Below, piece after piece: positions 59,901 through 64,000 of a stretch of 64,000 bases of DNA. The notes below the pieces were generated by a model, which was given only the letters and a program-made list of their open reading frames with translations, ran no database searches and was not told the origin of the DNA. Both the position numbers and the translations under genes were made by a program. The stretch's first letter is position 1; every line of letters begins with the position of its first letter. Source of the stretch: Euwallacea fornicatus (taxonomy: Eukaryota > Arthropoda > Insecta > Coleoptera > Curculionidae); NCBI RefSeq assembly GCF_040115645.1, contig NC_089577.1, positions 1,054,001 through 1,118,000 on the forward strand. Reading direction: 5' to 3'.

Positions 59901-62159
59901 AATTCCACACAACAAATTGCCCATAAGTATCAATACATTGGGTTTGCACCGGAGACGTTTTTATTCGTTCTTTGACATTGAGAGGCCCGAGGAGGGGTTG
60001 CTTTACCATCGCTAACGCTAACGCCCTTTCGTCACCCATTCCAGTCCACAAATCCATCCCCTAATTAGTCAGTGGGGGACAAGCCCGGCAGTTTCGAAAC
60101 TGCAGACGCCAAAGTTTCCGGAGTTTGCGACTTTTTCATATACCTCCCAGCTCGTTTTTTGAGCAGTTTCCCAGGCTGCGAGGGCCGTACTTGCCCTTAA
60201 TTTCGGTAAATAAATATTCCGGTAAAGCACGTCCGAAGGCTGGTTGTAAATTCTTAAACAACACCGAAGTCAGCGTGCCAATATTGTCTCAAGACGCCGG
60301 CAACTTTTCGAATTACTCTCAAAGACTGAGAGTTTTGTTCTTTACTTTTCGACTTTTTAATCTAACTTTCAATGGGAGTTCGCATTTTGAATCTGAGCCA
60401 GGATTATAATCAGGTTGGGGGTTGTGTGTCTGGTTCAGCGCGCAGTGGTTCCATAGCGTGGAATGAGTTGTGGGGGCCATTTTCCGGGCTATTGTTCTGC
60501 GAAGATTAATCGGGAATGTTCCAGAACGTTCCTATTGGATAAAGCTGCAACCAGGGAAACTGCCAGGGACGCACTCAGTTTCGCAGAGCTGAGAATAATT
60601 TTCGGATATAGGGAGAAAACACGCGATTGTGCATTGAAGTGTTCGCCCTCCCGCAGTCTTTCCTGGATCCGACCCTGAATCCTTAGAACGTTCTCGTGAA
60701 CGCAGGAGTTTGTAGACATTTTTTGCAGCTCAGTGATAGACAGGAGGGCGTCAGTCCTGCCAGAAATTTTCAGAAAACACAATTCAAAACTGGACTTATC
60801 ACGTGACTTAACCCCTTCTGGATATGCGCCTGACTCCCTTGTCATAAACTCGAAGTCCCAGATTTTGAGGTTAGTTCTTCGGGTCTTGAAACTCCGAGAA
60901 AGATAGTGGCGTTCCTGGATACCGGCAGGAATTAAAAAAAAATTAATAAGCAAACAGGCTATTTTGATGTAATTGTATTGGGTTTCTCCTAGCCCCTCCC
61001 GATACGTCCCTGGTTAGACGCTTGATACTTAACAGGCCTGGAATTGTCGTGGAACGTAAAGATGCCAAAGCATTCTCTCAGAGCTGAATCGAAACAGTAT
61101 ATTTAAAATCCCAATAAACAACTGAAAAAACGTCCCCAAACCATCTAATATTGGAACCTATTTTAGGGGGGGAGCGCTACCCCTACTCAAAAAAGGAAAC
61201 AAAGGCTGACAAATTTATGACCTCCATTTCCGGCTTTCGAGTTTCGTTGGCAGCGTTTCCGATTATTCGTTTCAGGAAAAGCCCGGAAAACTGGAACGAA
61301 AATTAAGGAAAACAACCGTGATTCCCTCTGTAGGTCAACAAATAAACTAACCCCGTACCGCTGGCCGCGGGCCAGCCCCCTTAAGCCCCGGCTTCACTAC
61401 TCACAGCTAACTCTAACCTGTATAAAACTGCTGTTCACCGGTGAAAGCTCCTGATTGGCCTGGAACCGGGCCATGTCTCGCAACACCTCTTTGACGAAGA
61501 GCTGGTCAATGTCCACCACTCTGAAGGCGGTCATGTTGACAAAGTTGTACTTGAAGTCCTCCAGATCGAAGGTTTCTATGTCGAAGGTGGTGAAGAAGTA
61601 GTGGTACTTGTAGTCGTTCATTTGCAGCTGCAAAATCTGAGAAAAAGCCTTAAAGAGGATGCGGAGGTAGATGTCAACGAACCCCCATGAGAAAATCTTG
61701 CATGTTGGAGGGTTTGGTGTCAATCACAATGTTCTGGATCTCTTTGGTTTTGATTTCCTTAAGGACCGTCCTGTAGGATCCGGGATCGGCTTGTCTGAGG
61801 TGAATTTCCAAATTTGTGTCCTGAGGGACCCTCACCAGCTCCCGCAGCTTAATCAGCCCTGCAAAGCACGCATCTCCAGTATCTATTACCATCGAAAAGG
61901 TCGGGAATTAGCACCATAATCCTCCTCATAGATGATGGCAACTTTGGTCCAATTGAGGAAGGCCATGACGTCTTCGAAAGCTTTGTTGAGCAAATGTTGT
62001 GCCGGATACAAATTAATGGAAAACTCCCGGAAGTCACTATCCAAGTCCACTCGGGTTTCCAAATGGGGTATGTCCAAAGCATCGCAAATGGAGTGGATGT
62101 GGGCCCCTAAAAGGGGGTCCGAAGGGCCGAAAACTGCGTAGACCCCATTGCGCACCTGG
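54000..62159 (-). CDS. Kainate-type ionotropic glutamate receptor subunit (5' partial), with duplicated S1 and pore exons
   Basis: Shared exons are 62159-61915, 61858-61683, 61636-61418, 58723-58571, 57950-57747, 56650-56546, 55158-54961, 54912-54605, 54556-54369, 54285-54196 and 54148-54000. Between them lie two pairs of alternative exons, described separately. The visible protein runs from mid amino-terminal domain ('GVYAVFGPSDPLLG') through linker 'NVTLVVTTIL', S1, 'VGSMTINYARESVIDF', M1-pore, M3 'SSYTANLAAFLTVERM', S2 ('YAFLMEST', 'CNLTQIGGLLDSKGYG', 'GSPWRDKISLAIL') and M4 ('GVFVVLLCGLAFAVLIAIM') to a Cys/Arg/Pro-rich cytoplasmic tail. It matches GRIK1-3-type subunits, glutamate-gated cation channels at synapses. 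The signal peptide and first exons lie beyond 62.2 kb. The tail after exon 54556-54369 is less certain: donor GTATAT was preferred to GTCGGT. Final stop TAG at 54000-54002. Confidence 0.9.
55279..55536 (-). other. Kainate receptor M1-pore alternative exon a (Gln at Q/R site)
   Basis: 86 codons, phase 0 at both ends, acceptor TTTAAAG and donor GTAGAT. It encodes 'VPSSPQTRLFSFMNPLAPDI', canonical M1, 'VARFSPYEWQSPHPC' and pore helix 'NSFWFTIGTLMQQGSDLNPK', with Gln at the Q/R site. It lies only 83 bases downstream of exon b. Confidence 0.88.
55620..55895 (-). other. Kainate receptor M1-pore alternative exon b (Arg at Q/R site)
   Basis: 92 codons, phase 0 at both ends, acceptor AAATAG and donor GTACCA. 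It encodes 'VPTDKESAFFTFLDPLGVKI', a divergent M1, 'LAKFTPYEW', a longer basic linker, and pore helix 'NAFWFVTGTLLRQGTGVSPQ'. The residue aligned with the Q/R site (first Gln of MQQG) is Arg, encoded AGA in the genome. Confidence 0.85.
57007..57213 (-). other. Kainate receptor S1 alternative exon b
   Basis: 69 codons, phase 0 at both ends, acceptor CTTCCAG and donor GTATCG. It encodes 'EQPYVMLRPFSPHSHNQ...' to '...WNGIVRQLMDK', covering the same segment as exon a with roughly half of residues identical ('EGFCIDLL', 'LVPDGKYGAID'). The sequence is closer to the canonical kainate receptor S1. Confidence 0.85.
57493..57696 (-). other. Kainate receptor S1 alternative exon a
   Basis: 68 codons, phase 0 at both ends, acceptor CCGTAG and donor GTATGT. 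It encodes 'ETPYVMMHAGKNHTGNG...' to '...WNGMVRELMLH', including 'YGFCIDIL' and 'LVPDRKYGACD' with the ligand-clamping Tyr of KYGA. It follows the shared exon ending 'NVTLVVTTIL' after a 50-base intron. Confidence 0.85.
58724..61417 (-). other. Large intron of the kainate receptor gene
   Basis: No exon was recognised in these 2.7 kb. A GC-rich island at about 59130-59400, followed by 'aggttagttcaggttagttc' near 59499, stands out from AT-rich flanks. It may be an inserted repeat, because 'gttcgggttaa' occurs on both sides (about 59128 and 59514). Confidence 0.45.
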
Positions 62160-63370
62160 CTGCAGGCTGGAACATATTAGCCGAGAAAAGTAATTAATAC
62201 GGGCAGCCCCATCTTTGCTGATAATCAGTTAATTAGGGCCATTAAAATGTAATCGGCTCGTAAAAGGGCGAAGCTAGAGAAGATTGCGAGTTAATCGAGT
62301 CGTATGGTAATAGATTCACTTTTAATGGTGCTGTGCGATAATGGGCCTTTAATACCTCTCATTTATGTTCAAAAAATGAAGGAGGGACATAACAAACGAC
62401 TGTTTGCACTTGGCTAATCGCCCCTAAAGCCAGATTACCCCGTCAATCAATCATGTTGTTGATGGAGTATGTTCTCTTATGGATGGACGGAGGTGTTTGG
62501 ATCTGTAAGAAAAATAGCCCTTCGGGGGCATTTATGCACGGTCATAGAAGTAAACGGAGTTTTAACTTGAGTGAGGCGGGCACGAATTTCGACCACATTG
62601 ATTAGAGAGGTACCGACGAAAACTTACTCTTTGAGGGCCCCCATAAGGATGGTTGGGGTTATTTTAGGGGTCACGTGCAAAGTTGTACCAATGCGTCTTG
62701 ACGTCTGTAGGAAATCGAGGCAAATGCGACTCATTTCCATAACCTTTGATCCTGACAATATCTGCAAATCACGTCTTTCTACGCCCCTGGTTTACAGCCG
62801 ACCAGCGTACAAATTTGATTGTTTTTCCTGAACCCTTAAAGGGTTATCGCTGGGTGAAAACGACATTTTTTTGAAGGAGTAGAAACCGTGGTGCACCTCG
62901 ATATCCAAAGCGGGTAAATATTTTCAAAAATCATCATGTAAGTGCAGCAGTTCCTGCTAAATTTTCTGTGCTTTTCTGCAGTCCAGTGCCTGAATTCCTC
63001 TAACTTACTGCCGAGAAACGAGGTTTCTAAAAGATTGTTTGCCCCGTCGAATTTAGCGAAAGGCAGTGGCGTAACGTTAAAATTTCACCGTTTAACACGC
63101 CAAATAGCAGGGCGCGAAGATGTCTATCGTGCCACCTGCCACTGATTGTGTACTTAGTACTCTCCTGTTCTACATCGAATCGACGCATTTGGAAGGTCGT
63201 AAACCGCGTTTATGGGGTTATTAAGTCTGAACAACAGGGCCGGACGCGCGCTAATTTCCTCTCTAAAATGTTCCCAAATTGGTTTATCTCCAAGAACCGC
63301 TGCAGCTTGGCTGACAAAAACGTCAAATGCGGACTCACTACGACCTTGAATAGTACCTAATAATCGCAGA
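62160..63370 (-). other. Kainate receptor upstream intron (no exon recognised)
   Basis: Both strands were read for the preceding amino-terminal-domain exon ('NTTL.YD...ASKKAC'-like) and none was found, so it lies beyond the window. Short open frames have no recognised similarity. Confidence 0.45.
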
Positions 63371-64000
63371 TGTTATACAGGGTGTTATTTAGGTACGTGG
63401 CCGATGATTCTTTCAGCGATTCTAAGACGAAAAGTTTATGTAAATACGGGTCCGGTAATCGTTTGTTTTCAAGATACAGGGTGTCCAACTTTTTTTAAAG
63501 ATAATTACGTGTTAAAAAGAAATTCCTAAATAATAAGAAGTCGCAAACTATGAGGTTGAAAGATGGCAGCAGTTTTTAACGTAATACAAAGGAATCTCTC
63601 AAGTCCGACCTTATTTGTCGCCCTTTGCTAGTGGCGTGCACAGGGGGCAACGCCGGAAATTCAAGAAAACCCGTGTAAGAAAAGCGTTTATTGAAACTTT
63701 ACTTAAACAAGTGCTACTTAATTTTCTCGATAAAGAAACATCTCACAATAATTAACACGAAACTTAAAGCAGTTGCAGAAAATGTCCCTTTTCACCATCG
63801 ATGAGAGCATTAGCTCGTCCTAACATCGATTGCCGAACCCTTCAAATATTCCCGGTGTTTGCCTTATCTGATTACATGAATCCCGTATCCGTTGGATTGA
63901 CCCTTCTTCAGTGTTGGCCGCAGTCACATAAACGAAAGACTTTACACGCTTTCAAAGGGAAAAATCGAACGGATTTAAATCCGGTGACCTGGGTGGCCGT
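63371..64000 (-). mobile_element. DDE transposon fragment, cut by the window edge
   Basis: The minus strand from 64000 reads 'RPPRSPDLNPFDFSL', a stop, then 'KRVKSFVYVTAANTEEGSIQ' and 'TPGIFEGFGNRC'. This corresponds to the C-terminal end of insect DDE transposases (...SPDL.PLDFFLWG..K). It continues into a non-coding tail with two ACACCCTGTAT-type motifs (reverse complement at 63371-63382 and 63473-63484) enclosing 'cgattctaagacgaaaag', a sequence typical of these elements. Stops show decay. The rest lies past the window. Confidence 0.6.

Noticed and set aside
1..64000. CRISPR arrays, prokaryotic operons, riboswitches, tRNA or rRNA genes
   Set aside because: The repeats are simple or transposon-derived, gene structure is clearly that of a eukaryote, and no cloverleaf with A/B boxes or rRNA sequence was recognised by eye.

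Overview
The window is nuclear DNA from an insect, most likely a beetle (Coleoptera). It is AT-rich. The genes have many short exons joined by introns often only 40-60 bases long. Orthologues of luna, germ cell-less and an insect-type aldehyde oxidase are recognisable, and relics of insect DNA transposons are scattered about. The beetle assignment is inferred from gene structure and protein similarity recalled from memory; no search was run. Exon boundaries were read by hand from splice sites and reading-frame continuity.

Layout. 1-10.6 kb: apparently the first intron of luna (KLF6/7), whose first coding exon is at 10.6-10.7 kb on the minus strand; this stretch is rich in simple repeats. 12.5-14.4 kb (-): TRAPPC12. 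16.1-19.6 kb (+): an RGG-rich nuclear zinc-finger protein. 19.8-24.6 kb (+): aldehyde oxidase, with a GC-AG intron. 24.9-34.5 kb: five consecutive genes for mitochondrial or organelle proteins: P5cr (-), TMEM135 (-), PTCD1 (-), TOM20 (+) and COX18 (-). 35.9-37.7 kb (+): germ cell-less, tail to tail with ARMC5 (38.7-42.2 kb, -); both are BTB proteins. 42.6-44.1 kb (+): TRAM, head to head with ARMC5 across a 352-base promoter. 45.3-47.5 kb (+): PHYHD1. 47.6-50.3 kb: a decayed DNA transposon. 50.7-53.3 kb (+): HGSNAT. 54.0-62.2 kb (-): a kainate-type ionotropic glutamate receptor whose 5' end lies beyond the window. 63.4-64 kb (-): the end of another transposon.

Main discovery. The kainate receptor gene holds two pairs of homologous, phase-0 exons. 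One pair encodes alternative versions of the S1 ligand-binding segment. The other encodes alternative versions of the M1-pore segment, one with Gln and one with a genomically encoded Arg at the Q/R site that controls calcium permeability. If the pairs are spliced as mutually exclusive exons, this locus would switch ligand binding and pore chemistry by splicing, where vertebrates change the Q/R site by RNA editing. A second likely splice choice is a pair of homologous first exons in TMEM135.

The genes do not form one pathway. The shared themes are the run of mitochondrial genes and two head-to-head promoters (PTCD1/TOM20 and ARMC5/TRAM).
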